A DNA stretch of 64,000 nt from Amphiura filiformis. Its lineage: Eukaryota > Echinodermata > Ophiuroidea > Amphilepidida > Amphiuridae. The position numbers and the translations under genes were made by a program. Below are positions 42,401-47,402 of this stretch, one piece after another (within the stretch, counting starts at the first letter, position 1; every line of letters begins with the position of its first letter). The stretch covers positions 97,406,536 to 97,470,535 of the forward strand of contig NC_092628.1 of NCBI RefSeq assembly GCF_039555335.1, given 5' to 3'. Under the pieces are notes generated by a model. That model searched no databases. It saw only the letters and a list, made by a program, of their open reading frames with translations, and was not told the origin of the DNA.

Positions 42401-44911
42401 AAAAACCAGTCATCTCCTTGAATGATCTCAAAATTTCTCAAAGTGTTGAAGGGTATGTTGAGCTGATGCCTGACATGCGAGCTATCCAGTACTATGTACG
42501 TGGAAGAGGAGAGGGACAGATGGAGAAATGTCATCAAATGCTGAAGGATATTGAGGCTACAATTGATTACGAGTTGGAAGATAGATCACCAGGTACATGT
42601 GTAAGAAAGAAGTATCTAAGTTCAACAGAAGTGGAAAAGTTGAAGGATCTTGACAAAGTCAGAGGTTACACCAAAGAGCAGCTTATAGAAGCTATTCAAG
42701 GAGATGGGGTCATCCATGAGGAAGGCACACACAACACAGATGAAGTAGCAAGCATTGTGTGCAAAGGTTATGACATGATGTTCGTGGAGGAATGTGGTCT
42801 TGATTGCAAGCTGGAATGGGGCATGACAAAGCAAGCCAAGCAGAAGCTCGAGGTGGCTTTGGATACCAAAAGGTACACAAGAGATGACTACGGCAGTCTT
42901 GGTGAAGCATGTAGGATCTCAGAGAGTCGGCTTGAGCAAATGGAGACACATCTTCAGGGCCCATCTATGACTTCAGCTGTTCTAGATGAATGGGACAAAG
43001 GAGGAAGTCATACTGTCGGTGAACTTCTACACATCTTGTCCATGCCTGGATTGGTTGACAATCAAGAAGCTAAAAGCATTCTCACCAATATGCTTAGAAA
43101 TGCTGGACAGGTAGGTGAACTTCTTCTCTCTTTTTGAATGATATTGACATCTAGTCAGTCAATAAAATAGTCAATCAGAAACTTGTGCTGGAAATACCAG
43201 CAGTATTATGGAACTCTTTTCATTTTAGACATACAATGCTCTGTTTTGGTCCAGACATTCAAGAACTTGCTGAAGATGCAATTGTTTAATTCTGTGTGCA
43301 AATGTATATTATGTATATTCATTTATTAATTTTTAGCACAGCATGGAATAGTGTCACTAGAATGATAGAGCATTATAAATTATGTCCAGAGCCTTTTATC
43401 CTATTGACTGCCTTAATTGATGACCTTTTGCTATTTTTTGCTGTTACTAAAATTTTATGCAGCCAACAGCAGCACCCACCAACGCTAGTAATGTCCAATT
43501 TTCAACATTCTTGCAAAATGGATAATATTATTGATATTTGTAAACTATACCACAAGTCTGATTTGAATGACTATCTCTGCACAGATACAAATCAAATTTT
43601 ATAATCTTTAATTTTTTGGGTGTGGTTTGGCTGCAATGGTTTACGTCATGTCTGCCCCATGTCCACGATTTTTCTCAGGGAGGTGGAGGAACACCAAAAC
43701 ATTTGTCTTCAATGTCTTGGTATATTTTCAACCTTAACTCAAGAATCACAAGACCTATGGAAATAGTCCTATATTAAGAAGTACACTGCAGTTTATAAGT
43801 TAAGTGGCTAAAACTGGAAAAATATACCCTCATTATCCTGCCATATTGTTATGATCCTGTTAGATCACGTTTTAATAATATTATGTCCATTTATGGCCTT
43901 TATAAGAATTGTCTATTTAGAGAATAAAGGTATTGGTTTTAGCCACTGGAGTGCATCTATGTGTGTTTATTCGTAGCATGTTCAGGAGATATACCATAAA
44001 CAAAACCTTAAGGTCCGTATGCACAAAAGAGTTAGACCAGGTCTAAAGTTAGACCTGGTCTAAGTGGAATTTATTTCCATCAGGAATGATCCTTTACTCT
44101 TATTTCCTTCCTAGAGTAGCTAGCAAAATCTTAAGATTTAAATGCAAAGGTCAAAAATAATACAAAATAACTGAAGCAAATGTAAAGGAAAATGTCCTTT
44201 CTCCTGGGATAAAATTCCACTTAGACCAGGTCTAACTTTAGACCTGGTCTAACTCTTTTGTGCATACGGACCTAAGTGAATCATCAATTTATGTTTTGCT
44301 CTTGGTTGTTGAATTTCTGTCTATTAATTAATAATCATTGTGATACCCCAAAATAACGGGTTCACAACAATATAAATATTTATTATCTATAGTTCTAAAT
44401 GTTATTGGATATATTGTTTGACAGATTAGATTACTTTATTATCAGTAAATTGAAATAAAAAGGAAAGACAATGAATCAAGAATTATGGGATAATACTTTA
44501 CATCCTGTACTTTTGTTTTTATTTTAACCTATATAGGATCCGTCAATTTCAGTAACTGAAGGTGACATTTCACCAGGATTGTCTCTGGAGGTCCTAGCTC
44601 ATCGAGCAGCTTTGAGAAGATCAAGTAAAGAAGTACATCGCAGTGCACAGCCAAATACTCTCATGGACCATTTACACCATTGCTTTCCAGAGGAAACTGC
44701 TGCAAAATTAGAACAAAAATGCAAAGGCCCTAACATGTTCACTGGCATGAAAGATATCATCACTGAGCTACTCAAGCTGAAAGTATCAACATGGTGGAAG
44801 TCCTTGATGAAGGGAGTAGGAGTTCATGTACAAGCTAACCTACAAGAATCATACAGACACATTGTATCTGAACATGAGATTTTCACATGTCTAAGGTCAC
44901 CACAGAAATAA
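3315..44911 (+). CDS. Ankyrin-Roc-COR-Death-CARD-like protein (DAPK-family relative), 25 exons visible
   Basis: The spliced reading gives about 1,400 codons in order: ankyrin repeats (exons 1-17), Roc GTPase (exons 18-21), COR (exons 22-24), death domain (3' third of exon 24) and a CARD-like C-terminus (exon 25). Roc motifs are a P-loop GEPEAGKTT, a DYAGH switch II and a THID base-recognition motif. The COR start carries LNPQWL. The layout and the COR-to-death linker resemble death-associated protein kinases, but no kinase or calmodulin-binding exon is visible. The first readable exon has no in-frame start codon and a 2-base overhang, so at least one more 5' exon exists. Every visible junction keeps frame, and the stop TAA is at 44909-44911. 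The likely role is a GTP-regulated scaffold in cell death or innate immune signalling; that is inferred from domains only. Confidence 0.85.
3586..3638 (+). pseudogene. relic of a partial duplication of exon 2
   Basis: Sequence around gagagggcctactggtac and then ctttaagtatagacac repeats the acceptor and first half of exon 2 (3712 onward), with roughly 17 bp missing in the middle. It has no usable acceptor or donor. It sits just upstream of the functional exon. Confidence 0.55.
3712..3828 (+). CDS. ANK-Roco gene, exon 2 (ankyrin repeat)
   Basis: The acceptor is cttatag and the donor AAG|gtaatt, phase 0-0, 39 codons. It begins RGSTVLHQAV, the canonical G-T-LH start of an ankyrin repeat, and continues through a helix to VDIN. 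Confidence 0.85.
4297..4746. mobile_element. CACTA (EnSpm-like) non-autonomous element with subterminal repeat arrays
   Basis: The ends are CACTATGAAATTTTTACACT and its inverse, matching over about 33 bp with one mismatch. A 3 bp direct repeat, gat, flanks it. The CACTA terminus and 3 bp target duplication are the family hallmarks. The interior carries more than ten cactgaaa motifs, direct on the left and inverted (tttcagtg) on the right, as expected for transposase-binding subterminal repeats. It is 450 bp and has no ORF. Confidence 0.75.
5516..6681. mobile_element. 1.17 kb insertion of unknown type inside the Penelope element
   Basis: The Penelope reading frame stops matching after gatgaa at 5510-5515 and resumes at gatgaa at 6682-6687, implying a 6 bp target duplication. 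No ORF and no clear inverted termini were seen. A ccaaggggg at the left border is answered by ccccttgg near 5642-5649, so the first 135 bp may be a separate small hairpin. Confidence 0.5.
6947..8203. mobile_element. TIR element with 184 bp tandem palindromic repeats inside the Penelope element
   Basis: The left end CCCTGGACCAAATAAAGCAC matches the inverse of the right end (tgcttgttttggtccaggg). The body is built of tactttaaatgtgctt-like motifs. From 7686 there are nearly three copies of a unit spaced 183 and 185 bp. Each unit carries a perfect hairpin with arms aagcatatttaaagcac and gtgctttaaatatgctt separated by one base. It has no coding capacity and disrupts the RT region. Confidence 0.65.
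9768..9795 (+). ncRNA. hammerhead-ribozyme-like core at the Penelope 3' end
   Basis: CTGAGGA, which fits the CUGANGA core, is followed by a stem (aggaacc, loop agtt, ggttct, with one bulged base) and then GAAA. Hammerhead motifs are known in Penelope-like elements. The flanking stem I and the cleavage site were not resolved. Confidence 0.45.
9957..10240. repeat. poly-A run and T/G-rich low-complexity stretch
   Basis: An A-run near 9957-9974 is followed by tttgtttgtttttg-type low complexity to about 10100. It is intronic and no gene is seen. Confidence 0.6.
10384..10497 (+). CDS. ANK-Roco gene, exon 3 (ankyrin repeat)
   Basis: The acceptor is ttttcaaag and the donor ATA|gtaagt, phase 0-0, 38 codons. 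It encodes an ankyrin-type repeat ending LIENGADVHI. It is separated from exon 2 by a 6.5 kb intron inflated by nested transposons. Confidence 0.85.
10776..11345. mobile_element. about 570 bp foldback MITE bounded by TTAA
   Basis: Both arms (about 270 bp each) are inverted repeats that meet at an almost perfect hairpin near 11030-11090 (aagccgacgatcaattg and inverse). The outer ends read TTAAGGGA and its inverse, which suggests a TTAA target. A single arm of the same family is at about 38035-38167. Confidence 0.75.
11890..12094. mobile_element. 205 bp TA-flanked MITE, GC-rich
   Basis: The ends tagaggccgtcagc and gctaacggcctcta are inverted, and a second inverted block (gccatcttgtgggtac) lies inside. 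TA dinucleotides flank both ends, as for Tc1/mariner-derived MITEs. It stands out by its higher GC content. Confidence 0.7.
12565..12666 (+). CDS. ANK-Roco gene, exon 4 (ankyrin repeat)
   Basis: The acceptor is tatttttag and the donor GAG|gtgatt, phase 0-0, 34 codons. It encodes DNEKAFYIAVTTGNYEACK and then a helix, a divergent ankyrin repeat. Confidence 0.85.
13191..13298 (+). CDS. ANK-Roco gene, exon 5 (ankyrin repeat)
   Basis: The acceptor is tttgaacag and the donor CAA|gtaagt, phase 0-0, 36 codons. It starts KGQTALFSCGKYSY and has a core VCNLLLEHKASV. Confidence 0.85.
13394..13904. mobile_element. inverted-repeat element with repeated atacgtcactatgtgaaa motif
   Basis: The left arm has tatatcacatactgatgtat and the right arm tacgtcagtatgtgatac, its inverse. 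Between them the motif acgtca(c/t)tatgtgaaa recurs at about 13648, 13716 and 13744. There is no ORF. Confidence 0.5.
14266..18290 (-). mobile_element. CR1/L2-like LINE, 5'-truncated, with a 1.3 kb insertion
   Basis: On the minus strand the order is the C-terminal half of an APE-type endonuclease (17632-18280, with FVGDFNLH and SDHF motifs), the RT (16739-17525, then 15010-15434, with YADD), a C-terminal region with LHWLPV (14425-15000) and a 3' end gcgctatataaaag followed by a TTG microsatellite. Several frameshifts and stops break the frame, so it is inactive. The 5' truncation lies within about 20-50 bp of the exon 6 splice acceptor. It is inserted antisense to the host gene in intron 5. 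Confidence 0.9.
15440..16733. mobile_element. 1.29 kb insertion inside the LINE RT, type unknown
   Basis: The LINE frame breaks exactly between two gtaat copies (15435-15439 and 16734-16738), a 5 bp target duplication. The inserted DNA has no ORF of note. A 5 bp duplication would suit a solitary LTR, but clear TG...CA ends were not found, so the class stays open. Confidence 0.55.
18305..18406 (+). CDS. ANK-Roco gene, exon 6 (ankyrin repeat)
   Basis: The acceptor is ttgttaatag and the donor CCT|gtaagt, phase 0-0, 34 codons. DGLTPLQFALTNGA is a textbook ankyrin start and the exon ends KSDVNKRFP. Confidence 0.9.
19127..19231 (+). CDS. ANK-Roco gene, exon 7 (ankyrin repeat)
   Basis: The acceptor is aatcagcag and the donor GAG|gtatgt, phase 0-0, 35 codons. 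It begins DGKPMIAHVLEEYN and ends GGIDIEMQDE. Confidence 0.85.
20149..20247 (+). CDS. ANK-Roco gene, exon 8 (ankyrin repeat)
   Basis: The acceptor is ctacacag and the donor AAG|gtaggt, phase 0-0, exactly 33 codons, the canonical repeat length. It encodes NGYTALLAAVARMNN and LLKLGADISAKDK. Confidence 0.92.
20500..20630. repeat. C/T-rich short tandem repeat (gccaaaaat + cccccct units)
   Basis: About four units of a roughly 32 bp motif with (c/t)gccaaaaat followed by a C-run are in tandem. A similar, more diverged stretch is at 4030-4120. Confidence 0.6.
20650..21935. mobile_element. large inverted-repeat DNA element (fragmented)
   Basis: The arms are inverted. tgtggcagaagaagcattttg near 20690 matches the inverse of caaaatgcctcttctgccac near 21290. 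gtgagtgctagagcaaatgt near 20980 matches the inverse near 21905-21930. Short repeats of the type aggtcattaa(a/g)gg recur. A duplicated ctgctgtgtctttttt block is at about 21770-21870. There is no transposase ORF. Confidence 0.55.
21962..22087 (+). CDS. ANK-Roco gene, exon 9 (ankyrin repeat with longer loop)
   Basis: The acceptor is ttcttaaaag and the donor AAG|gtatac, phase 0-0, 42 codons. It starts DGNSVLHVWALNAYRG and has an inserted Cys-containing loop before LFQDLLEAEADLEYVNK. Confidence 0.87.
22481..23078. mobile_element. foldback element(s) with repeated tggaagaagggcccaactc blocks
   Basis: The outer ends (caattgaatacctgagtgg and its inverse) are at 22481 and 23078. The block tggaagaagggcccaactc occurs at about 22497 and 22870 on plus and, inverted, at about 22686, 22893 and 23030. 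The central pair (22870-22911) is itself a palindrome. There is no ORF. Confidence 0.65.
23150..23390. mobile_element. MITE with 20 bp TIRs and gtc flanks
   Basis: taaagctgaatttatact at the left is the inverse of agtataaattcagcttta at the right. gtc lies directly outside both ends, a possible 3 bp target duplication. It is about 240 bp without an ORF. Confidence 0.65.
23693..23995 (+). mobile_element. tRNA-derived SINE
   Basis: The head resembles a tRNA: box A TGGCCGAGCGG, an anticodon loop ctcataa (CAT, Met-like) and box B GGTTCGAGCCC. It is followed by the widespread SINE core gtgcccttgagtaaggcact. The tail is LINE-like (aaagcgctttgg ... aggcgctgtataaa) and ends in a T-rich run. It is transcribed by RNA polymerase III in the family. 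It is inserted in intron 9, same sense as the host gene. Confidence 0.85.
24114..24251 (+). CDS. ANK-Roco gene, exon 10 (divergent ankyrin repeat)
   Basis: The acceptor is tgcttcag and the donor AAG|gtaaga, phase 0-0, 46 codons. DGCTVTNLWLKSLASQ fits the start of a repeat; the rest is longer and degenerate. Confidence 0.8.
24960..25480 (-). mobile_element. Penelope-like element, 3' end fragment
   Basis: On the minus strand, REAINIRRHPSSLNKDKGRH and following residues match the post-GIY-YIG tail of Penelope-like proteins. The piece is 5'-truncated. Its 3' end carries a ttgaaaaag-stem-gaaa motif (25003-25035). Confidence 0.75.
25003..25035 (-). ncRNA. hammerhead-like remnant in Penelope 3' end
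   Basis: On the minus strand, TTGAAAA (a degenerate CUGANGA) is followed by the stem gacac/gtgtc and GAAA. Core positions deviate from the consensus, so this is a decayed form at best. Confidence 0.3.
25548..25575. repeat. attaatta-type microsatellite
   Basis: A run of taat/atta units in otherwise AT-rich intron 10. Confidence 0.7.
25927..25963. repeat. GC-rich perfect hairpin
   Basis: ctagcgggacacccgcg and cgcgggtccccgctag pair across a short loop in an AT-rich intron. It could be the 3' hairpin of a Helitron-like element, but the required terminus was not shown. Confidence 0.5.
25970..27640. other. intron 10, 3' part: no gene seen
   Basis: T-rich stretches (26080-26460) lead into a CG-containing block (26480-26630) and AT-rich sequence. 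No exon or RNA gene was recognised. The CG block may be the remainder of a transposon associated with the hairpin at 25927. Confidence 0.3.
27659..27757 (+). CDS. ANK-Roco gene, exon 11 (ankyrin repeat, GC donor)
   Basis: The acceptor is tatatctag, phase 0-0, 33 codons: NGDTLLHITARYGTPETCQ then DRGAKVNAENK. The donor is AAG|gcaagt, a GC-type donor. The nearest GT would break frame. Confidence 0.92.
28562..28651 (+). CDS. ANK-Roco gene, exon 12 (ankyrin repeat)
   Basis: The acceptor is tccccctag and the donor CAG|gtaagg, phase 0-0, 30 codons. NGDTPLHMASDEET and LLEAGAEVFAVNQ are canonical. Confidence 0.92.
29424..29519 (+). CDS. ANK-Roco gene, exon 13 (ankyrin repeat)
   Basis: The acceptor is cattgcag and the donor ATA|gtaagt, phase 0-0, 32 codons. 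RFETPLHHFAASAS and LLQEGAFINAKDI are canonical. Confidence 0.9.
29875..30240. repeat. diverged tandem duplication, unit about 187 bp
   Basis: The blocks around atgtccacagtgattttcat (near 29882) and atgtgcacagtgattttctt (near 30069) are collinear, including attcagcg(t)ttttt-type and ctgtgga-type landmarks. It is intronic; the hydrophobic ORFs across it are T-richness artefacts. Confidence 0.45.
30418..30516 (+). CDS. ANK-Roco gene, exon 14 (ankyrin repeat)
   Basis: The acceptor is cacccacag and the donor AAG|gtagtt, phase 0-0, 33 codons. DHNSPLHAATKAGTFNQA and LMQAGANLWEANK are canonical. Confidence 0.92.
31131..31283 (+). CDS. ANK-Roco gene, exon 15 (ankyrin repeat with insert, GC donor)
   Basis: The acceptor is ttttttccag, phase 0-0, 51 codons. 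It starts DGKTILHHVAEKPKEDG, has a charged insert of about 18 residues, then resumes MLDIILAIGGVCVNDADK. The donor is AAG|gcaagc, the second GC-type donor in this gene. Confidence 0.9.
31478..32575. mobile_element. DNA element with cctccaccgg-type ends and an internal 119 bp tandem array
   Basis: The left end atgcctccaccggagg and the right end aaggtggaggcatt are partly inverted. A tccg/tcca microsatellite (31512-31552) follows the left end. Most of the body is the 119 bp array at 31640-32370. There is no ORF. Confidence 0.55.
31640..32370. repeat. 119 bp tandem repeat, about six units, nuclear-receptor half-site array
   Basis: The landmark gtcatctgaggtcaaa recurs at 31681, 31800, 31919, 32038, 32157 and 32276, an exact 119 bp spacing throughout. 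Most units contain GGGTCA tccg GGGTCA cccag GGGTCA tctg AGGTCA, direct repeats spaced 4, 5 and 4. 119 is not a multiple of three, so the array is not coding. Confidence 0.8.
33080..33178 (+). CDS. ANK-Roco gene, exon 16 (ankyrin repeat)
   Basis: The acceptor is tttaatag and the donor GTG|gtaatg, phase 0-0, 33 codons. DGNTALHLAAKVKNED and LMEAGADALLKNV are canonical. Confidence 0.93.
33293..33880. mobile_element. foldback MITE, atacagcactaatt family (larger copy)
   Basis: The arms at about 33300-33395 and 33760-33875 are inverted (aatcctttagttggttctaactggca and inverse; tacagcactaatt and inverse). The same family forms a compact hairpin at 63765-63990. Confidence 0.6.
34733..34798 (+). CDS. 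ANK-Roco gene, exon 17 (half ankyrin repeat / cap)
   Basis: The acceptor is tatgtgcag and the donor AAG|gtaaga, phase 0-0, 22 codons. AGYQPLDTFGDRKPTKLAKY looks like the capping half-repeat that closes the ankyrin array before the Roc domain. Confidence 0.85.
34960..35045. repeat. dispersed repeat with cccgacatttaaatgtt (copy 1)
   Basis: acctttatataacccgacatttaaatgtt resembles sequence at 48950-49080, where it occurs in both orientations. It is part of an AT-rich MITE family. Confidence 0.45.
35503..35631 (+). CDS. ANK-Roco gene, exon 18 (Roc P-loop)
   Basis: The acceptor is ggctgtag and the donor CAA|gtgaga, phase 0-0, 43 codons. A basic linker leads into VKLFLIGEPEAGKTTLKKTL, beta-1 plus P-loop (GxxxxGKT) of a Roc GTPase. 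The Lys and Thr that contact phosphates and Mg are present. Confidence 0.93.
36017..36265 (+). CDS. ANK-Roco gene, exon 19 (Roc switch I/II)
   Basis: The acceptor is ttcaatag and the donor AAG|gtaatt, phase 0-0, 83 codons. KPTPGIDIGHYSI is the switch I region and FSIWDYAGHEEYHVTHSLFL contains the DxxG Walker B/switch II motif, followed by beta-4 AIFLVAYDLS. These are typical Roc features. Confidence 0.93.
36851..36953 (+). CDS. ANK-Roco gene, exon 20 (Roc G4 motif)
   Basis: The acceptor is ttcatatag and the donor CAG|gtatgt, phase 0-1, 103 bp. It encodes VVLLVATHIDTVEQ. THID takes the place of the NKxD guanine-recognition motif, as is usual in Roc domains. Confidence 0.92.
36974..37058. mobile_element. 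85 bp miniature inverted-repeat element
   Basis: gatgatgcgatttaaa at the left is inverted at the right (tttaaatcgcatcatc). It lies directly downstream of exon 20. Confidence 0.55.
37070..37900 (+). mobile_element. Penelope-like element, 3' fragment with GIY-YIG endonuclease
   Basis: The fragment 37293-37649 encodes HSTLRNLLVHPKD, VICSIPCKNGDFTYIGGT and GKRLDKHRNE, a GIY-YIG nuclease of the Penelope class, followed by the REAITIRK-type tail (about 37660-37770). It is 5'-truncated with no RT left and has a few interruptions. It sits between two Roc exons. Confidence 0.8.
37821..37853 (+). ncRNA. hammerhead-like remnant in Penelope 3' end
   Basis: ttgagaaa, stem gatagc/gctatc with loop tggta, then gaaacgtc. 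This is the stem II plus GAAA arrangement of hammerheads in this class, with a degenerate CUGANGA box. Confidence 0.35.
38035..38167. repeat. single arm of the TTAA foldback MITE family
   Basis: tattcagaatgcaatttgat and ctctcatgtcccacaaa match the right arm of the 10776-11345 element and end at ccttaa. Confidence 0.65.
38379..38539 (+). CDS. ANK-Roco gene, exon 21 (end of Roc)
   Basis: The acceptor is tattccag and the donor AAG|gtaaaa, phase 1-0. It encodes AKEILEELQELFKESLNIGD then VDCRDKKSEEM, where a Roc domain carries its last strand and G5 region. Confidence 0.9.
39119..39617. mobile_element. 500 bp foldback MITE flanked by TA
   Basis: caccaggcacaaaaagaaac and its inverse end the element, and the arms stay paired for more than 150 bp. 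TA lies outside both ends, as for Tc1/mariner-type MITEs. Confidence 0.75.
39926..40117 (+). CDS. ANK-Roco gene, exon 22 (Roc-COR linker and COR start)
   Basis: The acceptor is ctgtcatag and the donor GAG|gtaaaa, phase 0-0, 64 codons. It ends NIFEIATEYLHQMGE, the conserved helix at the start of a COR domain. Confidence 0.9.
40231..40736. mobile_element. candidate TIR element with cagggctc ends
   Basis: tcaccagggctcaac at the left and gtcgagccctgcatgtc at the right are approximate inverted repeats. The interior holds a dispersed repeat (40400-40575), also found at 50888-51050. There is no ORF. Confidence 0.4.
41118..41365 (+). CDS. ANK-Roco gene, exon 23 (COR)
   Basis: The acceptor is ttcaacag and the donor AAG|gtaagc, phase 0-2. 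It encodes VVLNPQWLCHTVIGPAF, the COR signature around PQWL, and DYEILLDFLKQLELIFEV, the winged-helix-like part. Confidence 0.93.
41425..41677. mobile_element. 250 bp MITE in intron 23
   Basis: gtgatcaagcaaaatgagtc at the left is inverted at the right (gactcattttgcttgatcgc). There is no ORF. Confidence 0.65.
42222..43110 (+). CDS. ANK-Roco gene, exon 24 (COR C-terminal half and death domain)
   Basis: The acceptor is gttcatccag and the donor CAG|gtaggt, phase 2-0, 889 bp, the longest exon. It begins RYVMPVKLTRSKK (end of the COR winged helix) and runs through the COR beta-rich half. After a linker comes a death domain at about codons 205-295 of the exon: six-helix pattern with DDYGSLGEACRIS, VLDEWDKGGSHTVGELLHIL. 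The linker and its SIVCKGYDMMF stretch resemble the same position in DAPK proteins. Confidence 0.92.
44009..44275. mobile_element. MITE with about 60 bp near-perfect TIRs
   Basis: aggtccgtatgcacaaaaga and its inverse end the element. Each arm also contains a palindrome, agaccaggtcta/tagacctggtct, so each arm can fold alone. It is young, judging by arm identity. Confidence 0.8.
44537..44911 (+). CDS. ANK-Roco gene, exon 25 (CARD-like C-terminus, stop)
   Basis: The acceptor is cctatatag, phase 0, 124 residues and a TAA stop. After an acidic linker, residues from about 35 on read as a helical bundle: LMDHLHHCFPEETAAKLEQK, then MKDIITELLKLK, then WWKSLMKGVGVHVQ and a final helix ESYRHIV. The spacing of E-E...I, the LLxxL helix, the W and the final L-x-x-x-Y helix resembles CARDs of RIG-I/MDA5. 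It replaces the Ser-rich tail found after the death domain in DAPK. Confidence 0.75.
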   Translation, partial: DPSISVTEGDISPGLSLEVLAHRAALRRSSKEVHRSAQPNTLMDHLHHCFPEETAAKLEQKCKGPNMFTGMKDIITELLKLKVSTWWKSLMKGVGVHVQANLQESYRHIVSEHEIFTCLRSPQK

Positions 44912-45189
44912 TCAGATATACATGCAAAAGCTTGATAAGCCATGATCGTGTCTTTGGCACTGTCACACTTTTGTCAATGTGTATCCACTGGCATAGATTT
45001 CCTTTTTGAAATGGGAGATACATGGGTACAATCTGTGAAGCCAGTGGCATGTGCTGATCTATATACTTAAAAATTATAGTGTCTTCAAATGTATTAAATG
45101 TCTCTATGCACTCTCCTGGCCTTGACAAAAGGGGGAAATAGCAAAGTCATGCAGCTGATGTTAAAACAGCCTGAAATAATCAAACCTGA

Positions 45190-45195
45190 AATAAA
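45190..45195 (+). terminator. candidate poly(A) signal AATAAA of the ANK-Roco gene
   Basis: First AATAAA after the stop codon, about 280 bp downstream, in AT-rich sequence. Another AATAAA follows within about 15 bp. Confidence 0.5.
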
Positions 45196-45404
45196 TTGTA
45201 TATAAATAAATTTATATACAATATACACCTAAATGTAATCATACCTGTAGCAAAAATGACCCATGGTCACAGAATTATAGGCCAATCAATGAAATGATGC
45301 CATGCATTTGATGTACCAGTGCATGCAAAATTGTGCAATTTTACCTTATTTTGGCCCAATGCACAATAGAGGTTATCCACTTTAATCATGTGTGACTTCT
45401 AACA

Positions 45405-45965
45405 AAAGGCGCTTCCTCATTTAAATATTACTTTAAGAAACGGTCTGATATCCACAACTATTCGACAAGACACTGTAACAACTACAATCTAACTAAAAAT
45501 AAGAAAACATTTTCGGATCATTCAGTTCGTACTAGCGGTCCCTATCTTTGGAATACACTAGAAAATGAATTTAAGCAATCTACATCAGTTAAACATTTCC
45601 GTAATCAATTTAAGCAAAAGCTAATTTCAACTTACTTTGAGCACTTAAAACAAATTTAACCTATGGTTTATAAATTTCTTTGAGCCCCGTCCTTGTCTCG
45701 TTCCGTAATTGTACTATTTGGCTTTGTATTTTGTTTTTTAAATATTTTTTGTTTGTTTGTTTCTGTTTCTACCCCTACAGGGGAAGGCATTTTACAGGCC
45801 TATTTGGCCTTCCAGCCTTCTCCTCCATTACATGTTTTGTTAATTGTTGTAATTAAGTTATTTTTTCCGATTTTGATGTATTTTGATAATTTAATAATGT
45901 CTGATTTTGATGTATGTAATTATGTATTTATTTGATATGGAAATAAAATAAATGATGATAAAGAA
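45405..45965 (+). mobile_element. LINE 3' fragment (C-terminal RT tail and 3' UTR)
   Basis: STRHCNNYNLTKNKKTFSDH and GPYLWNTLENEFKQSTSVKHF are the conserved C-terminal segment of jockey/CR1-like RT proteins. It is followed by a T-rich 3' region and ends aaataaatgatgataaag. It is 5'-truncated. Confidence 0.75.
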
Positions 45966-46149
45966 AATATCAAAAGTTAAATAAATTTTATCAATAATTT
46001 ATGAATTGTAGTAGTGTCAATATCCCTACTGTTTTTTGTCAGGTTTCGTCATCAACATATTGTTTACATTACCTTAAAACACTTCATGAATCTATTTCTA
46101 CCATTAGCTCAAATGGGTTGTAGTGCAATTCTATATTTTAAACTGTGTA

Positions 46150-46991
46150 TGAGGGTCATTCAGAAAGTTCTACCTCCATCATCACATCTCTGTTACCTTA
46201 CGTGCCAGGATATTAAAATTACCCATGAGTATACTCTTAATCTTGCTTACAAAATAAAAGTTATTTAACTAAAATGTGATTTTTGGTTATTTAGATATGC
46301 TGGCTAAACTGAATACAGATTTGGTATGTTGGAAACGGTTAAAAACTGAAGCCGAAAGTTTAGTAAGCATCATATTGTAGCTTTGGATAATCTCCATAAA
46401 AAATGTTTTTATGATGCGGTTGTCCAACTGCTTACTCAGGATAAATATTTTGTTCCTATTTTAGCTCCCTGGCATGCCTTGGTACTTCAAATCAAAATGA
46501 AACAAGTTTTATATGAGAAGAAAGCATCGAAGGGTTCAAAAGACACACAAATGTTAGTGAAATTTGCCAGAATTTGACTAGACCAAGTAATTACGTTCTT
46601 ATTTTAAGCAATTGCTGCATCTTGACGTGGAATAAGATAATCAGTTTGTTAACAACTTTGTATATACTATCTGCAAGCATTATATATTGGATAAATTATT
46701 TGAACAGAAATAAAGCTATTTAATCATTTTCAGAAATAAATCTGTAATGATTTCCACATAGATGTGGTAAATCTTTTTAATCAAAATTAGCCTTTCTTTT
46801 CAGACCATTTCCGACATACCAAATCTGTAATTACTTTAACCAACACTTCTTAACAACCACAAATCACATTTTAATTAAATAACTTTTATTTTGTAGCCCA
46901 GATTTAAGAGTACAATCATGGATAATTTCAATTTCCTGGCACGTAAGATAACAGAGATGTGACGATGGAGGTAGAATTTTTGAATGACCCT
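46150..46991. mobile_element. long-TIR mariner-like element flanked by TA
   Basis: tgagggtcattcagaaagtt at the left and its inverse at the right; arms remain paired for about 150-250 bp. TA flanks both ends. The short internal ORF does not look like a transposase, so it is non-autonomous. Confidence 0.7.
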
Positions 46992-47402
46992 CGTATATTT
47001 ACAATATTTATAAACTTATGTGCTTAATATTGATATTTTCTTTCAGTCATGGTTTATGAAATATGATGTCCTAAACTCATTCTCCTTGTCACTTCATATG
47101 TGCTTTTTTGTTGTGCCTCCTCGTTTTCTTATATTTGGCACATGGGGAGCAGCATGGATATGAATTTTCATTTTGTTTATATTGTACAATGTACTTCTAT
47201 AAAACTTTGTTCATTAGTTTTAAAAAAATGTGTTGGTTAGGCCCTAATTTTTCATTGTTTGTAATTTAAGATATTTTATTCTGTTTCTGGTTGTGTAAAG
47301 CGCCTAGAGGCATCTGTCTTTATTATTATTAAATGGTAGAGCGCATCAAACTTCCATACTAAATGTCCCTGTTTCAATCCCCAGTAGGTAAATTAAAGTA
47401 AC

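Noticed and set aside
46383-46577. Transposase fragment of the mariner-like element
   Set aside because: The 64-residue ORF lacks DDE-type motifs.
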